Source of the DNA: Pirellulales bacterium
GTDB lineage: Bacteria > Planctomycetota > Planctomycetia > Pirellulales > JACPPG01
Assembly (NCBI GenBank): GCA_036490175.1
Contig: DASXEJ010000296.1
Coordinates: forward strand, 1-51,269
Direction of reading: 5' to 3'
DNA length: 51,269 bases
Under the pieces are notes generated by a model. That model saw only the letters and a program-made list of their open reading frames with translations. It had not been told where the DNA came from and did no database searches. Shown here in pieces: positions 32,081 through 42,141 of the stretch. How positions within the stretch are numbered: the stretch's first letter is position 1; every line of letters begins with the position of its first letter. The translations under genes and the position numbers were made by a program.

Positions 32081-33067
32081 CTACAAGTGATGCGTGTCAT
32101 GCCAGGCCTGCACCTTCAGTGCGAGATCGATGACATCGGCCTCATTCCGTAGGGCACCGTAATACCAGAGCGCTTGCGCGACCTCGTTGTAATTGATGCT
32201 CTTCGGCACTCCCGTGGGCGAGAGCTCTTTTCCCACGCCCGTGCGTGTGTTTCCCTCGGCTTCCACTTCACCGGTCGGCTTGATGCGCGTTCGCTGCCAT
32301 TCCATGGCCGGTTTCATTGCGGCATCAAGTTCCGCATTGGGCAAATACAGCGAAAGATGCTGTCCCATGAGGATCGCGACGGCATTGTAGCTCGAATCAC
32401 GACCACTTCTTTCGATGAATACGCCGTCCTTGTCGCGACGCGCCAATGCCGCCTTCACCAGGCGACTCGAGTTTTCCTTCATGGCTTCATCGTCCAGCAC
32501 AATGCCGCACAAACCAAACGCCTTCGCGGCAATCAATAGACGGTTCGGCGTATGGCCGACTTTGAGAATGATCGTTGAATAGCCCTTCTGGATGAAATCG
32601 CACGCGCGGCGCAACTTCGGTATCATCGCGGCGAATCGCTCTCGAAAATAGGGCTCCAGCGGCGACGCCTGTACAACGAGAACCGCACGGCCTACCTCTT
32701 GCAAAAAGAAGTAGGCGTTCTCAACCCTGATCCCGAAAACCGTGATGGCGGCGTCGCCCGGCTTGCCCCCGCCTTCGAACCCACCATCTTCGACCTGGGT
32801 CGCGAACATCGCCTCGATCGATATCCAGGCGTCGTCGGCGCGCTGCTTATCGTCAAGTACCGCGCACGCTGCCAGATATCGGCAGGCCCCCCGCCCCTTG
32901 ATGGTCGTGCCAAGTTCGGTGGGAAAATATTGAGAGATAATTTCCTTCGGCATCTTGCGCAGCAGCTCGTACTCCCTGGTCAACGTCTCCGCGGCCGCCG
33001 AGCAATCGGCCCAGATCATAGCGAGCGACAGGAGGACGCAAATCGGCTGGGCAAATCTTCGCAACAT
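32081..33067 (-). CDS. Secreted alpha/alpha-toroid-like protein
   Basis: The 328-residue product has a signal peptide (MLRRFAQPICVLLSLAMIWA) followed by a purely helical domain. Paired helices with motifs GACRYLAACAVLDD, GRAVLVVQAS and NEVAQALWYYGAL suggest an alpha/alpha-toroid fold as in polysaccharide lyases or terpene-cyclase-like domains. I see no clear catalytic motif, and the GDAAITVFG and RSGRDSSYNAVA segments could line a cleft. The ATG at 33065-33067 is preferred over the GTG at 33088. The product is most likely periplasmic. Family assignment is tentative. Confidence 0.6.
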   Translation of the reverse strand: MLRRFAQPICVLLSLAMIWADCSAAAETLTREYELLRKMPKEIISQYFPTELGTTIKGRGACRYLAACAVLDDKQRADDAWISIEAMFATQVEDGGFEGGGKPGDAAITVFGIRVENAYFFLQEVGRAVLVVQASPLEPYFRERFAAMIPKLRRACDFIQKGYSTIILKVGHTPNRLLIAAKAFGLCGIVLDDEAMKENSSRLVKAALARRDKDGVFIERSGRDSSYNAVAILMGQHLSLYLPNAELDAAMKPAMEWQRTRIKPTGEVEAEGNTRTGVGKELSPTGVPKSINYNEVAQALWYYGALRNEADVIDLALKVQAWHDTHHL

Positions 33068-33254
33068 TCGATGCACTCTTTGCAGCACTGAGATCTAGGT
33101 TGAATCCGGCCTGGGCTCGATCTTCGCCCGCCACGGCAGTGATGACAAGAGGGCTTGCCTCGTGCCAAAGGGGCTCGTCAACATCGCCCTGCCGTTCCCT
33201 TATTGCCAACACAATTCAGGGTCACGAGCCGCAACCTTACGATCCGCCCCAGCA

Positions 33255-36200
33255 CTACGACGCAGGGACCGAGAAGACCGACGTATTGTTGTTCGGATCG
33301 GTCGCGGTCGCCGTAAAGAAGGAATCGCCAACCGGCACCAGGGCGCTCGAGAAATCGAACGAACCGACTCCCGATCCGTTGGTGGTTACCAGTTGCGAAC
33401 CGAGGTATGTCGTGCCCGATTCGGCATCCGTACTGTTGGCGAAGAATTCGACGGTAAATGTCGTGCTCGGCTTGCTGGTGAGCGTCCCTTGCAGTTGCAC
33501 GTTGGGAGACTGCACGCTGACCGAAGTAATTACCGGCGCGGCCTGATTGGCGTTGGCGCCTGCGCCCAGCCCGATGCCGATCGAGCCGTTGCCGTAGATC
33601 GAATTCTCGCGTATGCCATTGCCGGTGCCCGAGGCGACATACACGCCGTTGAGCGTGTTATTGGCAATCGTGTTCGCGTTGCCCGAGGCGCTGCCGATCG
33701 TGTTGTTGAAGCTGTTGTACAGGTAGATGCCACTGTCGCCATTGCCCAAGCCAGTCAGGGCCGCGGCCGTCGTCCCGATAAACGTGTTGACGATCGTGTT
33801 ATCGTGCGTGTTCAACAGGCTAACGCCGTTACCGGTGTTGGCAGCCACGGTGAGTCGTAGCGTCGGATCGACCGACCCAACCGTAACGCCGTAGGCGCTT
33901 TGATCCACGAGGATGCCCGACTGCCCGTTGCCAAAGGCATGTTCGCCCGAGAGGTCGGTGCCGATTACGCCCGAGTTGACCGTGATATTGTGGGCGTTGC
34001 CAACGATAGCCACGCCGTTGGCGCCATTGGCCGAGATCGTGTTGTGCGGAATGACATTGAACGTGGGCTGCGGCCCGCCGATGACGATGTTTGTGGCGTT
34101 CCCACCCACTTCCACGCCGTTGGCGGCGTTGCCCATGGGCGTGATGCCGTACGTGTCCATACCGACAATGTTGCCCACCACGCGAACGTCGGTGGCATTG
34201 CCTGTAATCTCAATGCCGTCGTGCAGGTTGTTGCTGACGACGTTTGTGCGGATCAGGTTGTTGCCGCCGCTGGACGTTATGAGCATGCCATCCTGGCCGT
34301 TGCCAAACCGACGATCTGTGCTAAAGGCGGCCAATCCGTCGAAGGTGTTGTAGCTGGTGAAGAAGCTGGCCGTATCTGTCAGATAGATGCCGTTCTCGCC
34401 ATTGGCGGCGTCGACGTTGCCCAGCGGAATCGGGCCGCCCATCGTAGTGTGGCTCGAGTTACCCTCGACCTCGACGCCGTTGCGGTGATTTGCTACGGCC
34501 GTCTGATTGTCGGCCCCCATGCCGAAGAAGTTGGCCTGGATCGTGGTGTTGGACGAATTGTCCACCCGCAGACCGTTGCCGTTGTTGCCGCTAATGACGT
34601 TGTAAAAGACGAACGGGCTGTTCGAGAAGCCGCAACCAATGAGCGAATTGTTATCGGCATCCACAATGGCCACTCCATCGGCACCATTGCCCAGAGCGGC
34701 ATCGCCCGAGGCCGTCGTGCCGATGAAGTTTCCGCTCAGCTGCGTATGATTCGCTTGCCCGGTAAGGGCCACGCCGTTGACGTGATTACCCGAGATCAGA
34801 TTACCCATGGCCGGCCGGACGAAAGTCGCGTTCGTCGGATCATTGCCGGACGTATCTTCGCCGCCAATTAAGTTTCCGGCCGACAACGCAGTTACCAGGA
34901 TGCCATTCTGGCCATTGCCGATCGTCTGAGTGCCTGTGAAATCGGTGCCGATGAAGTTCATGCCAATGCGATTATCGTTGGCGCTGATCAGATCGACTCC
35001 CTCGAAGCCATTGCCGCCGATGACATTCGACAATTGGAGCGACGTATTGACCGTGGCCTGATAGGCGAACGTACTCTGGCCGATAACGACGCCCACCACC
35101 TGGTTGCCGTACACGCTATCGGCGCTTGTCAGCCCGTCGCTACTGGTCGCGCCCGTGGGTAGAGCGCCGTCATAGGCAAGCGGGGTCCAAGTGGCCGGGC
35201 CGAACGAGCCATCGGAATTGCGCGTGACGGTGACCCAGTAACCTTGCGTCGGGCCGTTGCTGCCGCTTTGCAGCGTATCGGCCGCCAGCGTGTAGACGCC
35301 CGGCACAGCGCTGCTGATACCTTGGAAATGGCTGAGGAAGTTCGCGCCCTCGGGCGCGGTAAACGATGCCCAGTTGGTGAACACGCCGCTCGACGAATCG
35401 AAGTCGACCATGAAGGCCGTGCCAATCGGCGCATCTTGGTTGGCGAAGTTGTTGACCGGCGAGTTGCTATAACCGCCTACGATCGTGTAGCTGGTGCCGC
35501 CGTTGTACCAGATGCCGTATACCGAATTGCTCATCGATCCCGGAAACACGACGTCGGTGAGAAACTGATGAGTCTGGAGGTTGTAAATCGTGGCATGCCC
35601 CGGACCGTACGGCAAACTGTAGGCGCCGTGATCGTAGGGATTGTCGTAGTTACCGACGACCAACCCGCCCATCGTGCTGTGCATATAGTTGTACACAGCG
35701 CCAGGATAGTCGATCGTTTGCCAGGCACTCGGGTTGGTGACGTCGGACAACGTGCCGCCGAAGGCGAAGCCATTGACTTGCACCGCGGCCGTGGCGTAGT
35801 CGGAGTTTTTGTAAGTACCAACGGTGCGCACCAGATTGTTGCCCAGGTTGTCGGGGCCGTAGACGTTGGTGTTGAGTGTGGCGGTCGGATAGTTCATCAC
35901 GTAAGCGGTGCCGGTGCCGTCGATAGTGCCGACGAACAACATGCCGTCGTCCTCGCTCGAGCCAGTGATGTAGTACTGGCCCGTCGTGTCCGTGGCGCGG
36001 ATGCCGGTCTCGCCGCTGACGGATTGCGTAGTGCCACCATCGTTGATGACGATGCTGTCGGTGTTGTAGTAGGTTTCACCTGTCACGGGGTCGATCTGGC
36101 CGATGAAGTTTCCGTTGGCCGTATCGACCCGAACGCCATCGACCGCGTTACCTAGCGCCGCATTGCACGAGGCGGCCAGGCCGATCAGGTTGCCGCTGAC

Positions 36201-38456
36201 CGAGTTGCCCGTGGCGCCTGCGCTGAGCAGTACACCGCTGCCATGATTGCCCGAGATCACGTTTTCTTGCGGTGCCAGGCTGAGCGTGCCATTCGTGTTT
36301 TTGCCGCCAATGACGTTGCCGGCCGATAGCGCCGTCACCAGCACTCCGTTCAGAGTGTTGCCCCGGCTGAGCGTGCCGGTAATATCGGTGCCGATGAAAT
36401 TCATCGCGGCCACGTTGTCGTTGGCTCCGTCGAGCTCGATACCGTTGGCGCCATTGGCGCTGATGATGTTCGAGAGCGCAAACGCGCTGTCCACCGTGGC
36501 TTGATAAGGGAAGCTGCTGGAGCCGGCAACGACGCCCACAACCTGATTGCCAAACACCGAATTATTGCTGGTCATGCCGGTGCCTGAGCTCGCGCCGCTG
36601 GGCGTTGGCCCCGCATAATTGAGCGTTACCCATTGGGCCGGACCGAAGGATCCATCGGCATTACGAACTATGGTCACCAGCGACCCCTGCACCGGATCGT
36701 TGCTTCCCTCCAGCACCGAGCCGGCGGCCAACGTATACACGCCCGGCTGCACGCTGCTGATTCCTTGGAAGTGCGTGGCGAGATTCGTTCCGCTGGGATC
36801 CTGCACCGAGGTCCAGTGCGAGAATTGATTGGTCGCCGAATCGTAGTCGACGATATAAGCGGTGCCGATCGGCCGGTCTTGATCAGCGAAGTTATTGACG
36901 GCATCCAGGCTGTAACCGCCCGCCAGCGTGTAACTGGTGCCGCCGTTGTACCAGATGCCGTAAACGGTGTTACTGACCGCGCCGGGATATGCGACATCAG
37001 TCACGTACTGATGAGTGATGACGTTGTAGATCTCGGCATGTCCTGGACCGTATTGCAGATTAAGGGTGTTGTGCGCCGCCGGATTGTCGTAGTTGCCGAC
37101 CGCCAGCCCACCCATCGTGCTGTGGATGAAGTTGTACACGGCACCCGGGTAGTCAATCGTTTGCCAGGCCGTCGACTGGCTGCCATCGGTGAGAGTCCCG
37201 CCGTAGGCAAAGCCATTCACCTGGACCGGCGCCGTGGCGTAGTCAGGGTTCTTGTAGGTCCCCACCAGGCGCACCAGGCCGTTGCTAAGGTTATCGGGCC
37301 CATAAATGCTCGTATTGAGCGCGCCCGGATAATTGAACAAATAGCTCGTGCCTGTTCCGTTTATTCCGCCGATGAAGAGTAGTCCGTCGTCCTCGGACGA
37401 GCCGCTTATCATGTACTGGCCGGGCTCATCCGCGCCACGGATGCCTTCCCACGAAGTAACGGGCTGCGTGGTACCGCCATTATTGATAACGACATTGTCG
37501 GTGTTGTAGTACGTGATCTGCCCACTCACGGCGAGCTGGCCAATGAGGTTGCCGTTGCTGGATGCAACCTTGATACCGTCCGCCGAGTTGCCGAGCGCCG
37601 TGGTACCGTTGACGGCCAGGCCGATGATGTTGTTGGCGACTGCATTTTTGGCCGCGTTGGCATCAATGAGAATGCCATTGCCGGTGTTGCCCGAGATCAC
37701 ATTTGCGGCCCCGCTCGCGCCGATCGTCGTGGTGCTGGCGCCGCCGGTGACGTGAATTCCACCGCTGGCGTTGCCGCGCGGTTGCGTGCCCGAGATATCG
37801 GTGCCGATATAGTTGCCCAGAATCTGATTATCGGTCGTGGCCGACGCGCCCGAGATCGTCACGCCGGCGCCGTAGTTTCCCGAGATGATATTGCGCGCGT
37901 GCGCGGTATCGCCACCAATCGTGTTGCCGGCCGAGCCATCGATTTCGATGCCACTTCCCTTGTTGCTGGCAAAATGATTGCCATCGAGCGCCAGGCCAAT
38001 GATGTTGCCGGTGATCGCATTGCTCGACGCGCCCGAGATCGTGATCGCCGAGTTGGAAGCATTCTGCAAATCGAGCGCTTGGATCTGACTTCCCACGGCG
38101 CTGGCAGTCAGGTGCAGCCCGCCGAAATTGTTGAAATTGATCGCCAGCGTCGGCGACGCTAAGTAACCCGTCGCCGTGGTGCCGTTGATGTTCAGTGTGT
38201 CGGTGATGTCGGGCAGCGCACCGCTAGTGAGCTTGATCGTGCCGGCGATGCTGAAATTGATCGTGTCCGCGCCTGCATTGGCATTGGCGTCGAGAATGGC
38301 CTGTCGCAATGAACCGGCCCCACTGTCGTTCAGGTTCACGACGCTGTAGGCATCGAGAACAATCCGTTCTTCGAGGCACTCCACCCTCAACGACCGCTTG
38401 GCGATGGCTCTCTTTGTCTTCCGAGGCTTGGGGCATTGGCTGCGAAAGAAGGGCAT
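33255..38456 (-). CDS. Giant beta-helix surface protein with internal duplication
   Basis: The 1733-residue protein begins MPFFRSQCPKPRKTKRAIAK and the planctomycete signature VECLEERIVLDA, then NLNDSGAGSLRQAI, the opening of a right-handed parallel beta-helix. Repeats of about 24 residues (NVISGNTGNGILIDANAAKN) continue through most of the length. Two insertions of about 300 residues each (starting NTDNVVINNGG and NTDSIVINDGG; both contain GSSEDDG and YPGAVYN) form a propeller-like or beta domain. Together with flanking beta-helix turns they make a duplicated unit of about 480 residues. No dockerin or PEP-CTERM end is present. Likely a cell-surface adhesin or matrix protein; carbohydrate action is possible for beta-helices, but I see no catalytic signature. 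The ATG at 38454-38456 is preferred over an upstream TTG. Confidence 0.85.
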   Translation of the reverse strand: MPFFRSQCPKPRKTKRAIAKRSLRVECLEERIVLDAYSVVNLNDSGAGSLRQAILDANANAGADTINFSIAGTIKLTSGALPDITDTLNINGTTATGYLASPTLAINFNNFGGLHLTASAVGSQIQALDLQNASNSAITISGASSNAITGNIIGLALDGNHFASNKGSGIEIDGSAGNTIGGDTAHARNIISGNYGAGVTISGASATTDNQILGNYIGTDISGTQPRGNASGGIHVTGGASTTTIGASGAANVISGNTGNGILIDANAAKNAVANNIIGLAVNGTTALGNSADGIKVASSNGNLIGQLAVSGQITYYNTDNVVINNGGTTQPVTSWEGIRGADEPGQYMISGSSEDDGLLFIGGINGTGTSYLFNYPGALNTSIYGPDNLSNGLVRLVGTYKNPDYATAPVQVNGFAYGGTLTDGSQSTAWQTIDYPGAVYNFIHSTMGGLAVGNYDNPAAHNTLNLQYGPGHAEIYNVITHQYVTDVAYPGAVSNTVYGIWYNGGTSYTLAGGYSLDAVNNFADQDRPIGTAYIVDYDSATNQFSHWTSVQDPSGTNLATHFQGISSVQPGVYTLAAGSVLEGSNDPVQGSLVTIVRNADGSFGPAQWVTLNYAGPTPSGASSGTGMTSNNSVFGNQVVGVVAGSSSFPYQATVDSAFALSNIISANGANGIELDGANDNVAAMNFIGTDITGTLSRGNTLNGVLVTALSAGNVIGGKNTNGTLSLAPQENVISGNHGSGVLLSAGATGNSVSGNLIGLAASCNAALGNAVDGVRVDTANGNFIGQIDPVTGETYYNTDSIVINDGGTTQSVSGETGIRATDTTGQYYITGSSEDDGMLFVGTIDGTGTAYVMNYPTATLNTNVYGPDNLGNNLVRTVGTYKNSDYATAAVQVNGFAFGGTLSDVTNPSAWQTIDYPGAVYNYMHSTMGGLVVGNYDNPYDHGAYSLPYGPGHATIYNLQTHQFLTDVVFPGSMSNSVYGIWYNGGTSYTIVGGYSNSPVNNFANQDAPIGTAFMVDFDSSSGVFTNWASFTAPEGANFLSHFQGISSAVPGVYTLAADTLQSGSNGPTQGYWVTVTRNSDGSFGPATWTPLAYDGALPTGATSSDGLTSADSVYGNQVVGVVIGQSTFAYQATVNTSLQLSNVIGGNGFEGVDLISANDNRIGMNFIGTDFTGTQTIGNGQNGILVTALSAGNLIGGEDTSGNDPTNATFVRPAMGNLISGNHVNGVALTGQANHTQLSGNFIGTTASGDAALGNGADGVAIVDADNNSLIGCGFSNSPFVFYNVISGNNGNGLRVDNSSNTTIQANFFGMGADNQTAVANHRNGVEVEGNSSHTTMGGPIPLGNVDAANGENGIYLTDTASFFTSYNTFDGLAAFSTDRRFGNGQDGMLITSSGGNNLIRTNVVSNNLHDGIEITGNATDVRVVGNIVGMDTYGITPMGNAANGVEVGGNATNIVIGGPQPTFNVIPHNTISANGANGVAIVGNAHNITVNSGVIGTDLSGEHAFGNGQSGILVDQSAYGVTVGSVDPTLRLTVAANTGNGVSLLNTHDNTIVNTFIGTTAAALTGLGNGDSGIYLYNSFNNTIGSASGNANTIANNTLNGVYVASGTGNGIRENSIYGNGSIGIGLGAGANANQAAPVITSVSVQSPNVQLQGTLTSKPSTTFTVEFFANSTDAESGTTYLGSQLVTTNGSGVGSFDFSSALVPVGDSFFTATATDPNNNTSVFSVPAS
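34670..37550 (-). repeat. Tandem internal duplication, two units of about 1.44 kb
   Basis: Within the beta-helix gene, unit 1 (about 36110-37550) and unit 2 (about 34670-36110) are similar along their whole length; paired landmarks such as GIRGADEPGQY / GIRATDTTGQY and FIGTDITG / FIGTDFTG are offset by about 1440 bases. Identity at DNA level is visible but not complete. Confidence 0.7.
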
Positions 38457-38944
38457 AGATGGATTCAAAATGCAGGGGTTGACGGTTCAGCAAAACGGCC
38501 TGACCACGATCCGCCAACGGATCGCGATCGAGACTCGCCCGAGAGTGGATGGCCCGACGCAGACCTGAAATCGCGGGAGCAGATTGCCCAGCCCGCGTTA
38601 AGATTTGCCGGATACGCTGGCTATTCCGGCTATTTACATCGGCAAGTAGGCACCGAAACTTAATGCCTTCGGGGGGAACCAGGCCAAAGGTTCCTTGCCA
38701 CATCCCATCAAAAGCGCCCCGCCAGCCATCCTTTGCCCGTGCGACCTTAAGTGCACAAGCCGGGTGGCAATCTTTGTGTCTCGCGTAACAGGGCGCGGTT
38801 CGCCGGAAACTATTGCCAGGCGGACAACGTTGCCGTTGACCACCTTCGGCCTTCGATAGCGCCCCTTTTTTCTACTGCCACCGCCTTGGCCGTGCATCCG
38901 CGAGTCTGCGGCAGTCGGCTGTCGACCAACACGCACGCAACACG
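38457..38944. other. Interval without a supported gene
   Basis: I see no convincing gene, terminator or repeat here. It carries the upstream region of the beta-helix gene. Confidence 0.4.
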
Positions 38945-40714
38945 TCACGACACCCAAGGTTTACGAAAAAATGGTTTCTTCTGCACGGCCGACGGCGCAG
39001 CTTTCTGGGGCGCTCCTCCCTGCGGCACCGCCCCCTGGGCTCCGGGTGCGGGCATGGGTGCGGGTGCGGGCATGGGCACGGGCGCGGGTGCCGGTATCGG
39101 GATCGCGGGGGGCATCGCAGGCCCCGGCGCAGGTCCGGGCGGCACCGGTCCCTGGATCACCGGCTGTGGCGCGGGAATGTTTTCGGCAGCCGCACCGGGC
39201 GGCATTTGATCGACCATACCCGGCGGCGGCAACTGGATCGGCCCGCCCACGTAGCGCCAACCGCCGCCCAGGGCTTGATAAGCGCTGACGATGCCAGCCA
39301 GCTGCTCCTGCTTGGTTTCGATCAAGACAATTCGCGCTTCATTGCGATCACGCAGGGCCGTCAACACATCGAGGTATTCAATACGGGCATTCTGGAAGAG
39401 TTTGTTCGCGATGCTGACGGCTTCTTCGAGGGATGCTAACTGTTGCTTTTTCAGGTCGGTGCTTTGCGTATAGTTCTGCACCTTGGACACGCGGTTGATC
39501 ACCTCGGTAAACGCATTGAGGATGACGCGCTGATACTCGTAAAGAGCCTCCAGTTGCTTGGCGTTCGCGTTCATGTAGTCAGCCTGGATCGCTCTTCTGT
39601 TAATCACCGGCGCGACCAATCCACCTGCGACGCCGTAAATCAATGATTCCGGAGTGAAGAAAATATATTTTGGTTGGAAGGCCTCGTAGCCAACACCTGA
39701 CGTGATGATCAACTTGGGAAAGAAATTAGCGCGAGTCACGCGGATGTCGAGCCCGGCAGCCTGCAACTCTCGCTCGGCTGCGCGGATGTCGGGCCGATTC
39801 AGCAGTAGCTGCGAAGGGACACCCAAGCGCAACGCTTGCAGTTGCAGATCAAGAAATCGTGCGGAAACGCGATCGACAGGCTGCGGGTAACGACCGCAAA
39901 GGAAGTTGATTCTGTTCTCAGTCTCGATGATTTCCTGCCTGACAATCAGCTTTTGGCTCTGATTTTTACGAACCTCGGCCAGGAACCGTTGGACGCCCAG
40001 CTCGGTGCCGCGGGCCCCTTCTTTTTGGGCCTTGGCGAGTATGAGGCTTTGCTCCATCAGCGCGATCGTTCCATCCAACGTTTCCAACTGCTTGTCGAGC
40101 GACATCAGCTGGTAATAGTTTTCTGCAATCTCTGCCACCAGACGGGTCACGATGTAGTTTCGACCATCGATGGTGCCGAGATAGCGCAGCCCGGCCGCGT
40201 CTCTGGCATTGCGCAGCTGTCTCCAGATGTCGATCTGCCACGAAATATTGGCGGCCAGCATGAAATCCGGCAGCGGATTCGGAAAGGGCCCGCCGTTGGG
40301 AGTCACGATTTGGTTCAGGTCCGCCCCCAGAGGAGTGTAGGTGCTGAGCTTATCGTACGACGCGTTAGCCCCCAGCGAGACGAATGGCAGGTACGCTCCT
40401 CGCCGTCTCAAGATCTCGTTGTTGGCGATCGCGATGTCCTGCGCCAGGATTCGCAGTTCCTGATTGCTGAACAAAGCCTGGTCGATCAAAGCCGACAAAC
40501 GCGGATCATCGAAAAACTGCGACGGCCCCAGCTGCGACGAGTTCTCGGGGTCGGTCGAGCCGTCGAATGTCGGCGGCGGAGTGGGCGCCGGGTCAGGGCC
40601 TCGGAGCTTGGGAATTCCGCAGCCCGACATGCCGAGCAATATGCTGCAAACGAACGCTGTGGCGACAGCGTTCGTCAGATGCTTCGTATTCGAAGATCTC
40701 ACAAAGGTCTTCAT
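38945..40714 (-). CDS. RND efflux outer-membrane channel lipoprotein (TolC/OprM type)
   Basis: The 589-residue protein has a lipoprotein signal (AFVCSILLGMSGC, Cys at about 32). The OEP fold follows in two repeats: DDPRLSALIDQALFSNQELRI, NEILRRRGAYLPFVSLGAN, then RPDIRAAERELQAAGLDIR and RANFFPKLIITSGVGYEA, the classic TolC-family blocks. A Pro/Gly/Ala-rich tail of about 80 residues (such as PAPAPMPAPGAQGAVPQGG) is unusual and may be disordered. It is the third component of the tripartite pump; the adaptor and the pump genes lie upstream on the same strand. AAGGACGACAAGG precedes the ATG. Confidence 0.9.
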   Translation of the reverse strand: MKTFVRSSNTKHLTNAVATAFVCSILLGMSGCGIPKLRGPDPAPTPPPTFDGSTDPENSSQLGPSQFFDDPRLSALIDQALFSNQELRILAQDIAIANNEILRRRGAYLPFVSLGANASYDKLSTYTPLGADLNQIVTPNGGPFPNPLPDFMLAANISWQIDIWRQLRNARDAAGLRYLGTIDGRNYIVTRLVAEIAENYYQLMSLDKQLETLDGTIALMEQSLILAKAQKEGARGTELGVQRFLAEVRKNQSQKLIVRQEIIETENRINFLCGRYPQPVDRVSARFLDLQLQALRLGVPSQLLLNRPDIRAAERELQAAGLDIRVTRANFFPKLIITSGVGYEAFQPKYIFFTPESLIYGVAGGLVAPVINRRAIQADYMNANAKQLEALYEYQRVILNAFTEVINRVSKVQNYTQSTDLKKQQLASLEEAVSIANKLFQNARIEYLDVLTALRDRNEARIVLIETKQEQLAGIVSAYQALGGGWRYVGGPIQLPPPGMVDQMPPGAAAENIPAPQPVIQGPVPPGPAPGPAMPPAIPIPAPAPVPMPAPAPMPAPGAQGAVPQGGAPQKAAPSAVQKKPFFRKPWVS

Positions 40715-41048
40715 CCTTGTCGTCCTTGATGAGCTTGCGCTTATCGGTAATCCGCTCAGGTTGCCCGACCTGAGCCCACGCGGGATCGGAAGACATGCTT
40801 TGCGGGGGTTCCCAAAAAGCTGGGTGCAAAGCCAAGCCAGTTCCGTCGCATGAAGCCATCGTTCCCGCCAGTGGCGTTCACACACGAGCGTCCTGCTCGT
40901 GCTACAGTGCGATGACCAGGAATCTCATCGTCGGCAGAAGTCGGATGGCGGTGATGAATTGCGCAGAGTCGTTACAAGCTAACACCCGCGCCGCTAGCAA
41001 TTCGCGCCACTGCTACTGCTAGCATTCGCGATTCAAGCAGATGGGATG
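40715..41048. other. Interval between transposase remnant and channel gene
   Basis: No gene. A short hairpin CACGAGC-GTCCT-GCTCGTG is present at 40883-40901. The downstream DDE part of the transposase should lie here in an intact IS630 but is not found. Confidence 0.4.
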
Positions 41049-41492
41049 TTAAGGCGCGGATTGAGATGTCCGCTGGCGCGCCGTCAGCCCGTGGGTTTTC
41101 CACACGCGCTGCACCATGGCGGGAGATGTCCCCAAAGCCGCTGCTAGCGAACGTGTGCTCCAGTAAGAGCGGCGGGGAGGCGACTCATGAAGAGTCTTGT
41201 GAATGATCTGCTGCGCGAGTGCCTCGGACTTTTTGCTGCGTTGGCCACCGCGCGGCGCATCTTTCTCGATGCCGGCAATGCCGCGCTGCGCAAACCGGCC
41301 GCGCCACAGGCTTACCGTTTTGCTAGCACAGCGAAGCTCGCGAGCGATTTCCTTGTTGAGAAATCCCGAGGCGGCCAACAGCGCGATGCGGGACCGCAAC
41401 ACCAATCGCGCGGGCGTGGTGCGTCCGCGTGCCCAACGTTCCAGCTGCAGGCGGTCGCTGTCTGATAGCTTGATAGCAGGTGCGGCTCTCAT
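41049..41492 (-). pseudogene. IS630-type transposase, N-terminal remnant
   Basis: The 147-residue frame from the ATG at 41490-41492 reads MRAAPAIKLSDSDRLQLERW and has the helix-turn-helix pair of IS630 transposases (ARLVLRSRIALLAASGFLNK, IARELRCASKTVSLWRGRF; then IHKTLHESPPRRSYWSTRSL, AALGTSPAMVQRVWKTHGL). After WKTHGL the frame ends within 11 residues, where an intact transposase would go on to the catalytic DDE domain of about 200 residues. No DDE remnant is seen in the next 330 bases. It is a dead fragment that sits between the RND pump gene and its channel gene. Confidence 0.8.
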
Positions 41493-42141
41493 CACAAATG
41501 CGCGTCGCGAGAGTGTGAATCCGGAGTGCTTTTCGACTACTTGTTCTTGAATCACACGACGCGGAGCTTAGCCGCTCGGACAGCTAGACGATTTCTGCCC
41601 AACTACGGATCGTCGCGAAGGTTTTCTTGCTACGCTGCGCATGGTATCGACTACGGCGAGTTTGACGGGATTGATCCCGCCTGCACCGGAACGTTTCCGG
41701 GGCGGCGACGATCGAGCGCTGTCGCTGTCGTTCATAGCAGTAGGTGTCGGGCAGACGATGCGGCTGTTGCCGAAATTGGATCTCTGTCGTTGGCAATGAT
41801 GTTTACCATGTCAACGCATTCAGATCGGTTTTCAAGCGATGTCGACCGGTCCGTAGTCGAATGTGTCTGGCGGCAGCGATTCCTATTAAAGCCCTGTCGC
41901 TTTTTCGCAATATGACTTTCTCTTCATGCAAACAGCGCATGGCAACGCAACGAACGGTCGCACGGCTTGATGAAGGCACGACACAGACGAAATGCGCGTC
42001 TCGCCGAAAATGCGATGGCGTCGTCGGTTGGCGCGTTGCGGATCAGCAGCTGAAATTGCAAACGCCTTCGGGCCGCCCACAGTGCATATGCCAGGGCTGT
42101 GATCGCGGCGATACGGACCCGTCGCTTCCTGGCGCAGGCTC
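41493..42141. other. Interval without a supported gene
   Basis: The gap follows the RND pump gene. I see short open frames with no start-site support and no inverted-repeat ends of the insertion sequence that I can place. Confidence 0.4.

Noticed and set aside
35244..36155. Long plus-strand frame inside the beta-helix gene
   Set aside because: It lies entirely opposite a well-supported coding region and shows no domain or ribosome binding site.
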